Origin: DASZIT01 sp963819695
Lineage (GTDB): Bacteria > Actinomycetota > Acidimicrobiia > Acidimicrobiales > RAAP-2
Length of the DNA stretch: 64,000 nucleotides
Assembly (NCBI GenBank): GCA_963819695.1
Contig: CAWFXD010000001.1
Coordinates: forward strand, 1,922,001 to 1,986,000
Direction: 5' to 3'
Shown one piece after another: positions 1 to 9,107 of this stretch. A model generated the notes under the pieces. It was not told the DNA's origin, ran no database searches, and was given only the letters and a program-made list of their open reading frames with translations. Made by a program: the position numbers and the translations under genes. The first letter of the stretch is position 1, and each line of letters begins with the position of its first letter.

Positions 1-1038
1 GCCGAGTATCAGGATGCGGGGAAGTTCGGTGGTGCCGCAGATCTGGGAAACGAACCCTGGAGTGTCGAGCGTGGGGTCCAATCGGGTCCGCAACGCGGTC
101 GACCCGTTCGGCTCGGTGACGATGGAATTGTTGACGTTCTGCAGTACCAGTCCACCGACGTCGAATGCCTGACCCAGTTGTTGCTGCTGAGAGGCCACGG
201 CGGCGGTGAACGTCTGCAGGTTCGACAGCGTTGCGCCGAGGGATGCCTGGTTGTCGTGGACGAATGAGGTGACCCGGGCCAGCACCTGTTGAAGATTGGA
301 CAACACGGTGCCGATGTCGGCACTGTCGGCCGCCACCACCCCGCTCACCCCGGCCAGGTCATTGGCAAACGACTGGAACTCACGGGTATTGGCCGCGGCG
401 ACCTGGGTGAAGCTCCCCAGGTTGTCCAGGACGCTTGCCAGCTCGGGGCTCTCGGTGGACAGGGTGGAAAGAACCTGTCCGAGCGCGGTGACGGTGGTGT
501 GAAAACTGGGCCCGTTGCCTCCGACGGTGCTCGCCACATCGTGGATGAAGCGCGACACCGCTCCCTGACGGTTCGCACCGTTGGGCCCCAGGGCTTGGAT
601 CAATTGATCGAGATTCGAGATGATCTGATCGACCGATTCGGGGAGGGCTGTCCGGTCCATCGGAATCACCCCGTTGTTCTGGATGACCGCCCCGCCACGG
701 TAGGGAGGATCGAGTTGGATATAGCGGTCGTTCACCAGTTCGGGTGCCATGATCGCGGCAACGACCTGTTTGGGGACCTTGACTGTCGAATTCACCTCCA
801 GGGTGACGGCCACATACGTCGGGTGTTCAACGATCCCGGTAATGCTGCCGACAGGGATTCCGAGGACATCGACGTGGTTGCCGACGTAGATACCCGGGGC
901 TTCGGGGAAATCAACGGTGATGGTGGTTCCCGGGCTCGAAGCCGCTAATCGGAGGCCAACCAGAGCCAGGCTCCCACCGAGGATGATCGTCACGATGGCG
1001 ACGACGACCACCAGTCGGGTGCGGGTCAGCCAGCTCAC
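1..1038 (-). CDS. MCE family protein, fourth in the Mce operon (3' end outside window)
   Basis: The minus strand is open from a GTG at 1038 to the window edge (346 codons, no stop reached). The GTG overlaps the TGA of the upstream mce gene by 4 nt, which fixes the start. The protein begins with a short cytoplasmic stretch and one N-terminal membrane segment (about residues 7-30). An MCE domain follows (about 38-118, with GIYVGNHVDVLGIPVG) and then a long helical region rich in Gln, Ser and Leu, typical of Mce proteins. MCE proteins form the periplasm-spanning part of lipid or sterol importers that work with YrbE permeases and an MceG-type ATPase. No ATPase is seen here; it may lie outside the window. 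The substrate cannot be inferred. Confidence 0.9.
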   Translation of the reverse strand, partial: MSWLTRTRLVVVVAIVTIILGGSLALVGLRLAASSPGTTITVDFPEAPGIYVGNHVDVLGIPVGSITGIVEHPTYVAVTLEVNSTVKVPKQVVAAIMAPELVNDRYIQLDPPYRGGAVIQNNGVIPMDRTALPESVDQIISNLDQLIQALGPNGANRQGAVSRFIHDVASTVGGNGPSFHTTVTALGQVLSTLSTESPELASVLDNLGSFTQVAAANTREFQSFANDLAGVSGVVAADSADIGTVLSNLQQVLARVTSFVHDNQASLGATLSNLQTFTAAVASQQQQLGQAFDVGGLVLQNVNNSIVTEPNGSTALRTRLDPTLDTPGFVSQICGTTELPRILILG

Positions 1039-2051
1039 GGGTTGCATCCCGTGACCGGATTGATCGCTCCAGGTTTGCTGCACTGGGCAATGATGTTGTC
1101 CGGGATCAGAGCCGTCGGCAGCACGAAGTCGGCGAACGTGCCCGAACCGGTGGCATTGGCCAGGTACTTGTTGGCCGCCGTCAACAAGGGAATGGCAGTG
1201 GCAAGGTCTCCTCCGTCCTTGGACAGGACGGCGCTGATCGTCTGCAGGTCGGAGAGCAACGGGGTGATCTGGGATTGGTGCGATGCCAACAGCGCCTCGA
1301 GTTGTTGGGTCAGGTTGGCGCTGGAGGTCAGCAGTTGAGAGATCGCCTGATGTCGTTGGTCCAACACATGCAGCACCAGGTCGCCCTGCCCGAGCAAATT
1401 GACCAGTTGTCCGCTCTGCTGGGACAGGGTTCCCGAGACCGTTTGGACGTCGGTGAGCAGCGATGCCAACTCGTCCTTGCGACTGGAGATCACCTGCGAC
1501 AGCTGGGCCAGGCCATTGAGCAGGGCCGAAGTCTGGCTGGGCGGTACCGCCTCGAAAGCCTGGCTGGTGACATCAAGCGCCTGAGCTGCTTGATTGACGT
1601 CGATTGATTGGATCTGGTGGCCCGCCTCATCGACGGTGCTGACCACGGTTGACGTTTCCGAGGTCCGGCTTTGAGGAATGACGGCGCCGGCGGACAGCTG
1701 ACCGGGCCCGGTCGGTGAGACCGCCAGGTACTCCTGACCCAAGGGTGTCAATACCTTGGAAGCCGCCGAGGTCTTGGTCCCGAGGCGTATGCCGTTCTGC
1801 ACCGCGAACGTCACCAGGACATGGTCGCCGGCCAGGCTGAGATTGGTGACCGTACCCACCCTGACCCCGGCCACGCTCACGATGTCGCCCGGCGTCAGAC
1901 CCGCGGCATCAGCAAAGGCCGCCCGGTACGAGGACTGGTTGGAGACAAAGGGCAGCCGGGAGAGATTGACGGCGCCCAGGGTCAGGGCGATCAGCACGAC
2001 CGAGGTCACGATGCTGACCACTACGAGATTCCGCTCTCCGAAACGTTTCAT
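1035..2051 (-). CDS. MCE family protein, third in the Mce operon
   Basis: 338 residues. It starts with the basic sequence MKRFGERN followed by a single membrane anchor (about 8-28). The MCE domain comes next (about 36-115, containing GLTPGDIVSVAGVRVG), and then a helical rod of heptad-like Gln/Leu/Ser repeats. The C-terminus has two Cys residues (in IAQCSK and VTGCNP), as in many actinobacterial Mce proteins. Both ends overlap the flanking mce genes by 4 nt, so translation is probably coupled. It is predicted to be a subunit of an Mce lipid transporter in the cell envelope; the substrate is unknown. Confidence 0.92.
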   Translation of the reverse strand: MKRFGERNLVVVSIVTSVVLIALTLGAVNLSRLPFVSNQSSYRAAFADAAGLTPGDIVSVAGVRVGTVTNLSLAGDHVLVTFAVQNGIRLGTKTSAASKVLTPLGQEYLAVSPTGPGQLSAGAVIPQSRTSETSTVVSTVDEAGHQIQSIDVNQAAQALDVTSQAFEAVPPSQTSALLNGLAQLSQVISSRKDELASLLTDVQTVSGTLSQQSGQLVNLLGQGDLVLHVLDQRHQAISQLLTSSANLTQQLEALLASHQSQITPLLSDLQTISAVLSKDGGDLATAIPLLTAANKYLANATGSGTFADFVLPTALIPDNIIAQCSKPGAINPVTGCNP

Positions 2052-3115
2052 CGGCAGTTCACCGTGTGTTGACGTTGGTCGCCCACCGGACCGGACGGCA
2101 GGGAGAAGGTCAGGGGCACCCCCGGAATGGAGTTGGTGATGGTGATCTGGCCCGGCACGTTGATGGTCAAATTGCAGAGGTAGACATTGAGAAAACTGCC
2201 GCTGTTACTTACCTTGTCGAGCGTTTTGATGAAATCGGGCAGGCCGGCGAGGGTGGCGTCGACGCCTTGTTGATCCTGAGCGATGGTATGGCCAGCACTG
2301 GCCAGACCGTTGATCGCCTGATCGAGCGACGGCTGGCTCTGGTTCAACAGACCGGCGACGGCCGAGGTGAGACCACTCACGCTGTCGATGGTCGATCCGA
2401 GCTGCCCCCGTTCACCGGCCAACCCGGTGACCAACCGGTTGAACTGAGTGATCATCGTCACCAGCTGCTGATTGTGGTTGGCCAGAGTACCGACAACCGT
2501 GTTCAGGTTGTCAACGACCTCACCGATCAGCTGCTGGCGTTGTACCAGGTTGTCGGTCAGGGTGACCGTCTGGGAGACCAAGCCGGAAATGGTCCCCGAC
2601 TCGCCCTGAAAGACGTCGATGACCGAAGCTGTCAATTGGTTGACCTGTTGCGGGGTCAGAGCGTCGAACAGGGGCTGGAAGCCGTTGAAGATGCTGGTGA
2701 GATCCAGCGCCGGCGCAGTTCGAGCGGTGGGAATCAGAGCGCCGGGTGGCAGCGGGTCACCCTTGGTCTGTCCCGGCTCGAGGGCAAGGAGCTGCTGCCC
2801 GAGAAGATTGGCGTAGGCAATGTCGATGTGAGTGGTGGTGGTGATGTTCTGGTCCTTGTCCAGGGTGAAGGATGCCATCGCCCGGTAGCCGTCGAGGCGC
2901 ACGCCGGTCACGGTGCCGACCTCCACCCCGGCGACGTCGACCGAGTCCCCCACTTGCAGACCGGACGCATCGGTGAACATGGCTCGGTACGCCGATGTCG
3001 GCGCCGATCTCAGGTTCAGGAGGGTCGAGGTGACGACGACGCCCAGGACGAGTGAGATCACCACGAAGATGGTCAATTTGGTAAGAGTTCCCCACGGCGG
3101 TCGTTGCCCGCTCAT
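2048..3115 (-). CDS. MCE family protein, second in the Mce operon
   Basis: 355 residues from the ATG at 3115, which overlaps the TGA of the upstream gene (ATGA). The frame is open further upstream to 3340, but that extension lies inside the previous gene and is not plausible. The N-terminus MSGQRPPWG is followed by one membrane segment (about residues 13-33) and then an MCE domain with GLQVGDSVDVAGVEVG. A long helical segment with repeated Gln/Leu pairs follows. The C-terminus has two or three Cys residues (YLCNLTI, HTVNCR) that could form disulfides outside the cell. This is an Mce transporter subunit by family; its partners are the neighbouring MCE and YrbE genes. Confidence 0.92.
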   Translation of the reverse strand: MSGQRPPWGTLTKLTIFVVISLVLGVVVTSTLLNLRSAPTSAYRAMFTDASGLQVGDSVDVAGVEVGTVTGVRLDGYRAMASFTLDKDQNITTTTHIDIAYANLLGQQLLALEPGQTKGDPLPPGALIPTARTAPALDLTSIFNGFQPLFDALTPQQVNQLTASVIDVFQGESGTISGLVSQTVTLTDNLVQRQQLIGEVVDNLNTVVGTLANHNQQLVTMITQFNRLVTGLAGERGQLGSTIDSVSGLTSAVAGLLNQSQPSLDQAINGLASAGHTIAQDQQGVDATLAGLPDFIKTLDKVSNSGSFLNVYLCNLTINVPGQITITNSIPGVPLTFSLPSGPVGDQRQHTVNCR

Positions 3116-4446
3116 GAGACACCGGCCAATCCGGCGAGCAGCGGCTCGAGCAACAAAGAGACCACAGCCGGCGACGGTGGCTGCTTCCCGCCATTGAGCC
3201 CGGTGGCAATGGCAACCGACGCTTGCGCCTCCGAAGGGCTGGTGAGGATGGACAGCTTGGGCGTCGGGGCCCCGGCGGACGCCGAGGTCGTCGAGGCCTT
3301 CGGGCAGTTCGGACCCTTCAGGGTCCCGTAGGTCGGGCAATCAGCTGCGGTGTAGGTCGGCGGGTTGAAGTTCTGTGCCCCCAGCCCTTGCTCGATCAAC
3401 GCATTCGAGCCCGGGACGCCGAGGGCGGCAAGAATCACCTGTGCGGAGGCGGCGATGTCGAGATTTCCCGAAAAGGCCAGGTAGGGACCTTGGGACTCGG
3501 CCACCACAAATGCCTTCGACCAGGCGTCCAGGCCGCGCAGGGTTTGGGCGACGAAGTCGGGAATCGAAGCCACATCGTTGAGCAGTGGCGCCGAATTATT
3601 GACCAGATCGTCGAACGGTGACGCGATGCCGGCCAGCAACGAGGTCAGCTCATTGGCCAACGGTGTCGCCCCCGCCAGGGCGTCGTGCAGCTGTGCCGCG
3701 TCGCCGGTGATGGTCCCCGCAGTGACCGATGCGTTGCTCAGGGCGGAGATGATCCCAGGGGCGGCCTGGCTCAGCTCATTTGCCACCTGACCGCCCAGCT
3801 GAATATCACTGTCCAGAACCGGTAACTGCGGCAGCATCTCCGACAGGTAGGCCGCGACGCTGTTGATGGTGGTGCCAAGCGACTGCCCTCGTCCCGCCAA
3901 TGCGGTGGCGATGGCGGTGAGTGTTTCGTCGACGGCTGCGGGGTGCAGGGCGTTGAGGATGTTGTCCAGACCGGTGGCGTCGCCCTGCAGGGTGGTGGTC
4001 AGGGATTGGGACGTGGTCGGAATCGTCTGGCCGAGCGCCAGATGGCCTGGGACCGGATGGTCGGGTGGGACCAGATTGATGCCCTCGGTCCCGAAGATGG
4101 TGGCAATCTCCACATCCGCCTTCACATCAGGGGGAATGGCAGACAGGTACTTGGGGTCGATATGGAGCTCGGCGTGGAGAATTCCATTGGGAAGCAGGTG
4201 CCCGACATTCGCGACCGTCCCGACGGTGATGTCACGGAAGATCACCGTCGATCCTGAATCGATCCCCGTCCCCGAGGCAGGGACATCGGCGTAGACCACG
4301 TCATAGGAGGAGAAGTGACCGGTAAAGGCGACCAGGACCAGGGCGACTCCGGCCCCGATCATCACAATGAGCACGACGCCGATCACCGCGAAGCGGAAAT
4401 TCCCTCGCTCCGCAATTCCGGTCATCGACCGCCGGGGCGCCTTCAT
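3112..4446 (-). CDS. MCE family protein, first in the Mce operon (MceA position)
   Basis: 444 residues from the ATG at 4446, overlapping the permease stop by 4 nt; the longer reading to 4599 is rejected for that reason. After a basic N-terminus there is one membrane helix (about 17-40) and an MCE domain containing ASGTGIDSGSTVIFRDITVG. A helical region and a low-complexity C-terminus rich in Ser, Ala, Pro and Thr follow. Two paired Cys occur near the end (DCPTYGTLKGPNCPK). As the first MCE gene after the two permeases it occupies the MceA position seen in actinobacterial mce loci. The function is transport of hydrophobic compounds by family; the specific substrate is unknown. Confidence 0.92.
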   Translation of the reverse strand: MKAPRRSMTGIAERGNFRFAVIGVVLIVMIGAGVALVLVAFTGHFSSYDVVYADVPASGTGIDSGSTVIFRDITVGTVANVGHLLPNGILHAELHIDPKYLSAIPPDVKADVEIATIFGTEGINLVPPDHPVPGHLALGQTIPTTSQSLTTTLQGDATGLDNILNALHPAAVDETLTAIATALAGRGQSLGTTINSVAAYLSEMLPQLPVLDSDIQLGGQVANELSQAAPGIISALSNASVTAGTITGDAAQLHDALAGATPLANELTSLLAGIASPFDDLVNNSAPLLNDVASIPDFVAQTLRGLDAWSKAFVVAESQGPYLAFSGNLDIAASAQVILAALGVPGSNALIEQGLGAQNFNPPTYTAADCPTYGTLKGPNCPKASTTSASAGAPTPKLSILTSPSEAQASVAIATGLNGGKQPPSPAVVSLLLEPLLAGLAGVS

Positions 4447-5330
4447 CCCGAGAATCGGATCCCGCTGGAGGTTCCCCAGAAGAGCAGCGTCATCAGCATG
4501 TCGGCGATGGCGATGACCACGATGCTCGAACGGATGGCGCGGCCGGCCGCACGCCCTACGCCTTCGGGACCACCCACCGCGTTGTAGCCGTAGAAGCAAT
4601 GGATGATCGTGACGACCACGACGAAGACCCAGACCTTGGCCATCGAGAGGAGGACGTCCTTGGCCGTCAGAAAGGCGTGGAAGTAGTGCTGGTAAGTCCC
4701 GCCGCCCTGGTGAGCCACCAAGATGACGGTGACCTGGGTTGCCAGGTAGGCGCCGGAGAGCGCGATCAGGTAGAGCGGCGTCACCACCACGAGGGCGGCT
4801 ACCAGCCGGGAGGTCACCAGATAGGGCAGGCTCCGAACGCCGATGACCTCGAGGGCGTCGATCTCCTCGCTAATGCGCATCGCCCCAATTTGGGTGGTGA
4901 ACTTGCAGCCCATTTGGGCCGCCAGCCCGAACGCGGTGATGAGCGGTGCGATCTCCCGAGTGTTCGCATAGGACGACAGATAGCCGGCCAACGGAGCCAA
5001 CCCGATGATCTGCAGCCCTTGGTAGCCCTCGAGGCCGATGGTGATGCCCACGAACGCGGCGATGACGAAAACCACCAACACGGTGCTGGCGGCCACGGCC
5101 AGCAATCCGCCGCCGAAGGTCACGTCGGCAAGTAGCCGGTAGACCTCATTGCGGTGTCGGGCCAGCACGAAAGGGATATTGAGGAACGTCTTGATGCCGA
5201 AGCTGGCCAACTTCCCAAACCAGGCCAACCGGTCAACCAGACGTCCGGGGAGCAGAAGTGCGGCATAAGGCCGGACAGACTCGGGGTTGAGCCTGGAAGA
5301 CGGCGGTGCAAGTTCGGCGGCGGCTTTCAT
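4443..5330 (-). CDS. YrbE/MlaE family ABC permease (second permease, YrbEB position)
   Basis: 295 residues from the ATG at 5330, which overlaps the stop of the first permease by 4 nt. The frame continues upstream to 5981 but only through the antiparallel shadow of the neighbour. Several hydrophobic segments fit the MlaE permease fold. The central motif with EEIDALEVIGVRSLPYLV is the family's conserved EE-DAL-MG-P signature, the likely contact with the ATPase. It should act in the cytoplasmic membrane with the other YrbE subunit and the MCE proteins to import lipids. It is part of one tightly overlapping operon. Confidence 0.95.
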   Translation of the reverse strand: MKAAAELAPPSSRLNPESVRPYAALLLPGRLVDRLAWFGKLASFGIKTFLNIPFVLARHRNEVYRLLADVTFGGGLLAVAASTVLVVFVIAAFVGITIGLEGYQGLQIIGLAPLAGYLSSYANTREIAPLITAFGLAAQMGCKFTTQIGAMRISEEIDALEVIGVRSLPYLVTSRLVAALVVVTPLYLIALSGAYLATQVTVILVAHQGGGTYQHYFHAFLTAKDVLLSMAKVWVFVVVVTIIHCFYGYNAVGGPEGVGRAAGRAIRSSIVVIAIADMLMTLLFWGTSSGIRFSG

Positions 5331-6157
5331 GGGATCCTCGGTGGAACCAACACGAGGAATACCTCGGTGAGCACGATGTCGGCGAAGAACAGTGCGATGC
5401 CGGTGATGACGACCGACAGGGTGACAGCTTCGCCGACGCCGGCGGGTCCGCGCTTGGCGGTCAACCCCTTGTACGAAGCCACCACCGCGGCGATGAGACC
5501 GAAAATGGCCGCCTTCAGCGTCGATTCGATCATGTCCGCAGGTTGGGCAAACGAGCTGAACGAATTGAGGAACCCTCCCGCCGAACCGTGCAGCACCGTG
5601 ATGTCCGCCAGGTACCCGCTGAAGATGGCCGAGAAGGCGACGACGAAGTTGAGCAGGACGGCGACGATCACCGTGGCCAGTACCCGCGGCGCGACCAGGC
5701 GCTCCAGAGGATCGATGCCCATGACCTCCATCGCCGCGATCTCGTCCCGGATGGTGCGCGCCCCTAGTTCGGAACAGATCGCCGAGCCGCCGGCCCCGGC
5801 CAGCAGCAAGGCGGTCACCAGGGGTGAGGCCTCCCGTACGGTGCCGATGGCATCGACGGCCCCCACGAAGGACGACGCTCCGATCTGACCGGCCAGGCCT
5901 CCGACTTCGAGCACCACCACCAGGCCAAAGGGAATGGCGATCAGGATGGCCGGAAACACTGACACGGAGGCCAGAAACCAAGCCTGGTCCACGAATTCAC
6001 GCCATGCGAAGCGCCCTCGCAGGAGTTCTCTGCCGGTGGCCACCACCGCGTCGAAAACCATCGCGTAGAGCGCGCCCAAGGAGGCCAGGGCCTCGCGCCC
6101 TCTGGCCAGCGGACGACGGATTTCCATCCACACTTCGCTTGAACGGTCAGTCGTCAT
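5327..6157 (-). CDS. YrbE/MlaE family ABC permease (first permease, YrbEA position)
   Basis: 276 residues. The start at 6157 overlaps the end of the TetR gene by 11 nt; an internal ATG at 6127 (MEIRR) is a possible alternative. Hydrophobic segments and the signature RDEIAAMEVMGIDPLERLV identify an MlaE/YrbE permease. Its closest relationship is with the next gene, which has the same architecture, and two dissimilar YrbE copies in tandem are standard for actinobacterial mce operons. It is predicted to form the membrane channel of the importer. No ATPase gene is adjacent, as is usual for mce loci, where one MceG can serve several. Confidence 0.94.
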   Translation of the reverse strand: MTTDRSSEVWMEIRRPLARGREALASLGALYAMVFDAVVATGRELLRGRFAWREFVDQAWFLASVSVFPAILIAIPFGLVVVLEVGGLAGQIGASSFVGAVDAIGTVREASPLVTALLLAGAGGSAICSELGARTIRDEIAAMEVMGIDPLERLVAPRVLATVIVAVLLNFVVAFSAIFSGYLADITVLHGSAGGFLNSFSSFAQPADMIESTLKAAIFGLIAAVVASYKGLTAKRGPAGVGEAVTLSVVITGIALFFADIVLTEVFLVLVPPRIP

Positions 6158-6827
6158 CGGCGGTGGTCTCCGGTGGTGAGTTCGTCTCGCTCTCGCTGTC
6201 CGTGGGGGTGAGCTGGAGTGGATTCAGCACGCTGGCGGCAAACGCCACGAGGCGTTCGGGAGGATAATTGCCGGGGTCCCGGAGGAGGAGCCTTCCGAGG
6301 TGCTCGGCGGCCGCCAGAATGACCTGGGCAAACAGTTCCTGGTCGATCGGTACCAGGGAAGCGCGCCGGTCGACGATCTCATCGATCAGGGAACGCAGGA
6401 GTTGCAGGGCCACCTCCCGTCCGGCTTGGACGTGCTCCCGGACCACCGGAGGGGTCTCGTCCGGTGGGATCAGGATGAGCCGCCACGGGCCAGGGTTGTC
6501 CACCACGGCGTGGGCGAGCCGGTCGAGCCAGGACAGCAGAATGCCGATCGGGTCGGCGTCGGTGGGCCGAAGCATGGCCACATTGAGCGTGCTGAATGCC
6601 AGCTCTTCTTCTCGTTGCAGAAGAGCCTGCAACAACGGGCCGAGCCCGGGATACGCCTTGTAGACGACCGGCTTGGCCAAGTCGGCCTCACGGGCGATGG
6701 CCTCCATCGTGGCGGAGCCATAGCCATGCTGGGTGATCAGCCGCAGCGCGGCGTCGAGCACCTGCTCACGTCGGACCCCGATCGGCATGCGCTGCTGACG
6801 GGTGCGGGGTGCGTCCGTTTCGGGCAT
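6147..6827 (-). CDS. TetR/AcrR family transcriptional regulator of the Mce operon
   Basis: 226 residues from the ATG at 6827, which follows a GAGG-type RBS; a TTG at 6845 would add six residues. The N-terminal helix-turn-helix (about residues 20-65, with LDAALRLITQHGYGSATMEAI and a KPVVYK-like recognition helix) is typical TetR. The C-terminal ligand domain is unassigned. It is the first gene of the mce operon and overlaps the first permease, so it is cotranscribed and probably autoregulates. A 12-bp perfect palindrome lies just upstream in the divergent promoter region and is the likely operator. TetR repressors of mce loci are known (Mce3R in mycobacteria). The ligand is unknown. Confidence 0.93.
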   Translation of the reverse strand: MPETDAPRTRQQRMPIGVRREQVLDAALRLITQHGYGSATMEAIAREADLAKPVVYKAYPGLGPLLQALLQREEELAFSTLNVAMLRPTDADPIGILLSWLDRLAHAVVDNPGPWRLILIPPDETPPVVREHVQAGREVALQLLRSLIDEIVDRRASLVPIDQELFAQVILAAAEHLGRLLLRDPGNYPPERLVAFAASVLNPLQLTPTDSESETNSPPETTADDD

Positions 6828-6865
6828 CGCCTCGGAGAGTAGCAAACTAGTAACGCTTGCGTATA

Positions 6866-6877
6866 TACGGTACCGTA
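6866..6877. promoter_or_regulatory. Perfect 12-bp palindrome, candidate TetR operator
   Basis: TACGGTACCGTA reads the same on both strands. It sits in the divergent region between the TetR gene (minus) and the MpaB-type oxygenase gene (plus). Its position fits autoregulation and possibly control of both transcripts. It is flanked by two loose ACGCTTG-like copies at 6853-6859 and 6881-6887, so the full operator may be longer. Confidence 0.55.
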
Positions 6878-6960
6878 ACTACGCTTGGACGCAGCGGGTT
6901 TGCCCGATTTGATCCGCCGGACGCCCAGCGGGCTGACTACCGATGACCGAGGAGGGAACG

Positions 6961-8040
6961 ATGGTACCTACCAGGACCAGCACGTCGACAGCGACGGTTG
7001 TCAATCAGCCGACCGGGATGGTCGAGACCGGAAAGGACGGCGCCTCACGCCTCCGCTTTCTCCGGCGGCGTCGGAGTCGGAGAGGAGAGCCCATGGATGA
7101 CTACGGGCTGTTCGGTCCGGATTCGGTGGCGTGGAGGGTCTGGGGCTACCCGACCTCGTTGACGGTCGGCTTCCAGCGGTCGGTGGTCATCGAGGAACTC
7201 GACCCGTTCTTGCTCGCCTCGGTAGAAGCCACCAATAAGGTCCGAACCCAGGCCCGCACCCGATACGACCACACCGTGCGGTACTTCGCCACGGTCGCCT
7301 TCGCCGACTCGCGTACCGCAGTCAAGGCGTCCGAAATGCTCACCAAAGTCCACGCCCGCAACGTGGGCATCGAGCCATTGTCCGGCAACCGCTACGACGC
7401 CAACGATCCGGATTCGCAGTTGTGGATTCTGCTCACGGCATGGCATTCGGTTCTCTACGCCTACGAGAAGTACGGGCCGGGAAAACTCTCCCCCGATGAT
7501 GAACGTCGGTATTGGGAGGACTGCGTAACCGCAGCCGCGTTGCAGACCTGCGACCCCGACAAGGTACCGCGAACCCGAGGGGGGATCCGCGACTACTTCG
7601 AGGAGGTCCGCCCGCGCCTCGCCGCCTCGGAGGCAACTCAGGCAATGATGGACCATCTCCTCGATGCCGAGGTGATGTTCCCGCCCGTACCTACCGTCTT
7701 CAAGCCTGGCGCGTGGATCATCGGCCGCTCCCTCCGGGCGGCGACCATCGCGACCATGCCCCGGTGGCAGCGGCAGTTGGCGGACCTGCACCAGTCGCGT
7801 CTGGTCGACAGCGCGGTTGTGGTGCCGATGAAGATCGCCTTCCGGCTGGCAGCCAGCAGTCGGCGCTACCAGCTCCGACTGCTGGCGATGATCTCTCCGG
7901 GGACCGTTCCCGTCGTTGAGCCGATGATCCGGGGCAAGGCGCCACAAACCAAGGAGACGCTGTCGCCAGCCGAGGCGTTCGAACGCCACGGCGTCCCGAG
8001 ACCGCGCGAGCTGTATGCGCAGATCCTGCAGACTTTGTAA
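6961..8040 (+). CDS. MpaB/latex-clearing-protein-like oxygenase (DUF2236)
   Basis: 359 residues from the ATG at 6961, preceded by GAGGAGGG at good spacing; the ATG at 6943 has no RBS. The signature region WRVWGYPTSLTVGFQRSVV, the RTRYDHTVRYF segment and the WILLTAWHSVLYAYEKYG block place it in the oxygenase MpaB family (DUF2236), relatives of latex-clearing protein and tubulysin/mycophenolic-acid-type oxygenases. Members are thought to be haem-binding, with conserved His/Arg residues in these blocks. The substrate is unknown. It is divergent from the TetR-mce operon and may share its operator. A hydrophobic or lipid-like substrate would suit that context, but this is inference. Confidence 0.85.
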   Translation: MVPTRTSTSTATVVNQPTGMVETGKDGASRLRFLRRRRSRRGEPMDDYGLFGPDSVAWRVWGYPTSLTVGFQRSVVIEELDPFLLASVEATNKVRTQARTRYDHTVRYFATVAFADSRTAVKASEMLTKVHARNVGIEPLSGNRYDANDPDSQLWILLTAWHSVLYAYEKYGPGKLSPDDERRYWEDCVTAAALQTCDPDKVPRTRGGIRDYFEEVRPRLAASEATQAMMDHLLDAEVMFPPVPTVFKPGAWIIGRSLRAATIATMPRWQRQLADLHQSRLVDSAVVVPMKIAFRLAASSRRYQLRLLAMISPGTVPVVEPMIRGKAPQTKETLSPAEAFERHGVPRPRELYAQILQTL

Positions 8041-8102
8041 GTTTGCGCGACCGCAAACAAGAATTTTTGCTTGATGGCAGTGAAGCCGACAGAGTATTGC
8101 CA

Positions 8103-9102
8103 ATGGGGAAGCGACACCGAGCATGCCACCAACGCGCTCGCGCATCGACGGACTGGTTCCGGGCCAGCGACGTTTCACTTCCGGTCCACCGAGTCTGGTT
8201 GAGACGTGGGGTCGCGGCCGCGACCCTCAGCGCGACACTGGTGGTGTTGACGTCGATCGTCAGCACCCAAGCCGGCGCAACCACCGTACGCATCCTGCCC
8301 GGTGAGAACCTGACCGAGATCGCCGCCGCCCACGGGACCTCGGTGTCGTCACTGGTGGCGGCCAATGGGATCCGCAATCCGAATCTGGTCGTGGCCGGCA
8401 CCACCCTGGTCATCCCGGGCAATGCCGGCATCGTCCTGACGTCGGCGTCGGCGAGTGGCGGAGGCGCCACCGTGGTGGTGAACCTCGGGGACACCTTGAG
8501 TGCCATTGCCGCCCGCTATGGGACGTCGGTGGCGGCACTGGCCGCGGCCAACGGGATCAGCAATCCCAATCTGGTAATTGCCGGCAGCCGGCTGGCCGTT
8601 GCTTCCGCCTCCGCTTCAACCATTTCGGCGGCGAACGCCTCGTACTCGGTCCCGGTATCCAGCGGTGCGGTCGAGCTCCCTTCCTGCCCAGCTACTGGCG
8701 CATCCCGACCGCCTTGGTCTACAGCCGTACTTCCTCCATTGGGCGTCGACCTTCGGGGTCCCGGCGTCGTTGCTCGAGGCGATGTGCTGGTGGGAGTCGG
8801 GGTGGCAGTCCGGCGTGATCTCATCGACCGGTGCCCAGGGGATCGGGCAACTGGAGCCGGCAACCGTGCGGTTCGTGCAGACTCAACTGCATAACCCAAG
8901 TCTCAATCCGTTGGTCGCCTCGGACAACATCGAGATGTCAGCCGCCTTTCTCGACGACCTCTTGCAGCAGACGGGCGGGAATGCCCGTCTGGCCCTGGCC
9001 AGTTACTACCAGGGCGCGTCCTCGGTCCGGTTGGTCGGGATGTTCAGCTCGACCGTCAAGTACGTGAACGGCATCATCTCCTACGTCGGCGCATTCTCCT
9101 AA
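8103..9102 (+). pseudogene. Secreted LysM-LysM lytic transglycosylase, frameshifted
   Basis: The first part, from an ATG at 8103, gives a basic N-terminus, a hydrophobic signal segment ending near QAGA, and two LysM repeats (IRNPNLVVAGTTLVIPG and ISNPNLVIAGSRLAV). The second part, one frame on, gives a lysozyme-like transglycosylase domain (LLEAMCWWESGWQSGVISS, GAQGIGQLEPATV, LALASYYQG) with the catalytic Glu in WESGW. The two halves join if one base is removed between about 8675 and 8690, where there is a CCC run. It would hydrolyse or remodel peptidoglycan outside the cell. Either the gene is inactive or the assembly has a one-base insertion here. The exact start is uncertain. Confidence 0.85.
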
Positions 9103-9107
9103 CGCCT

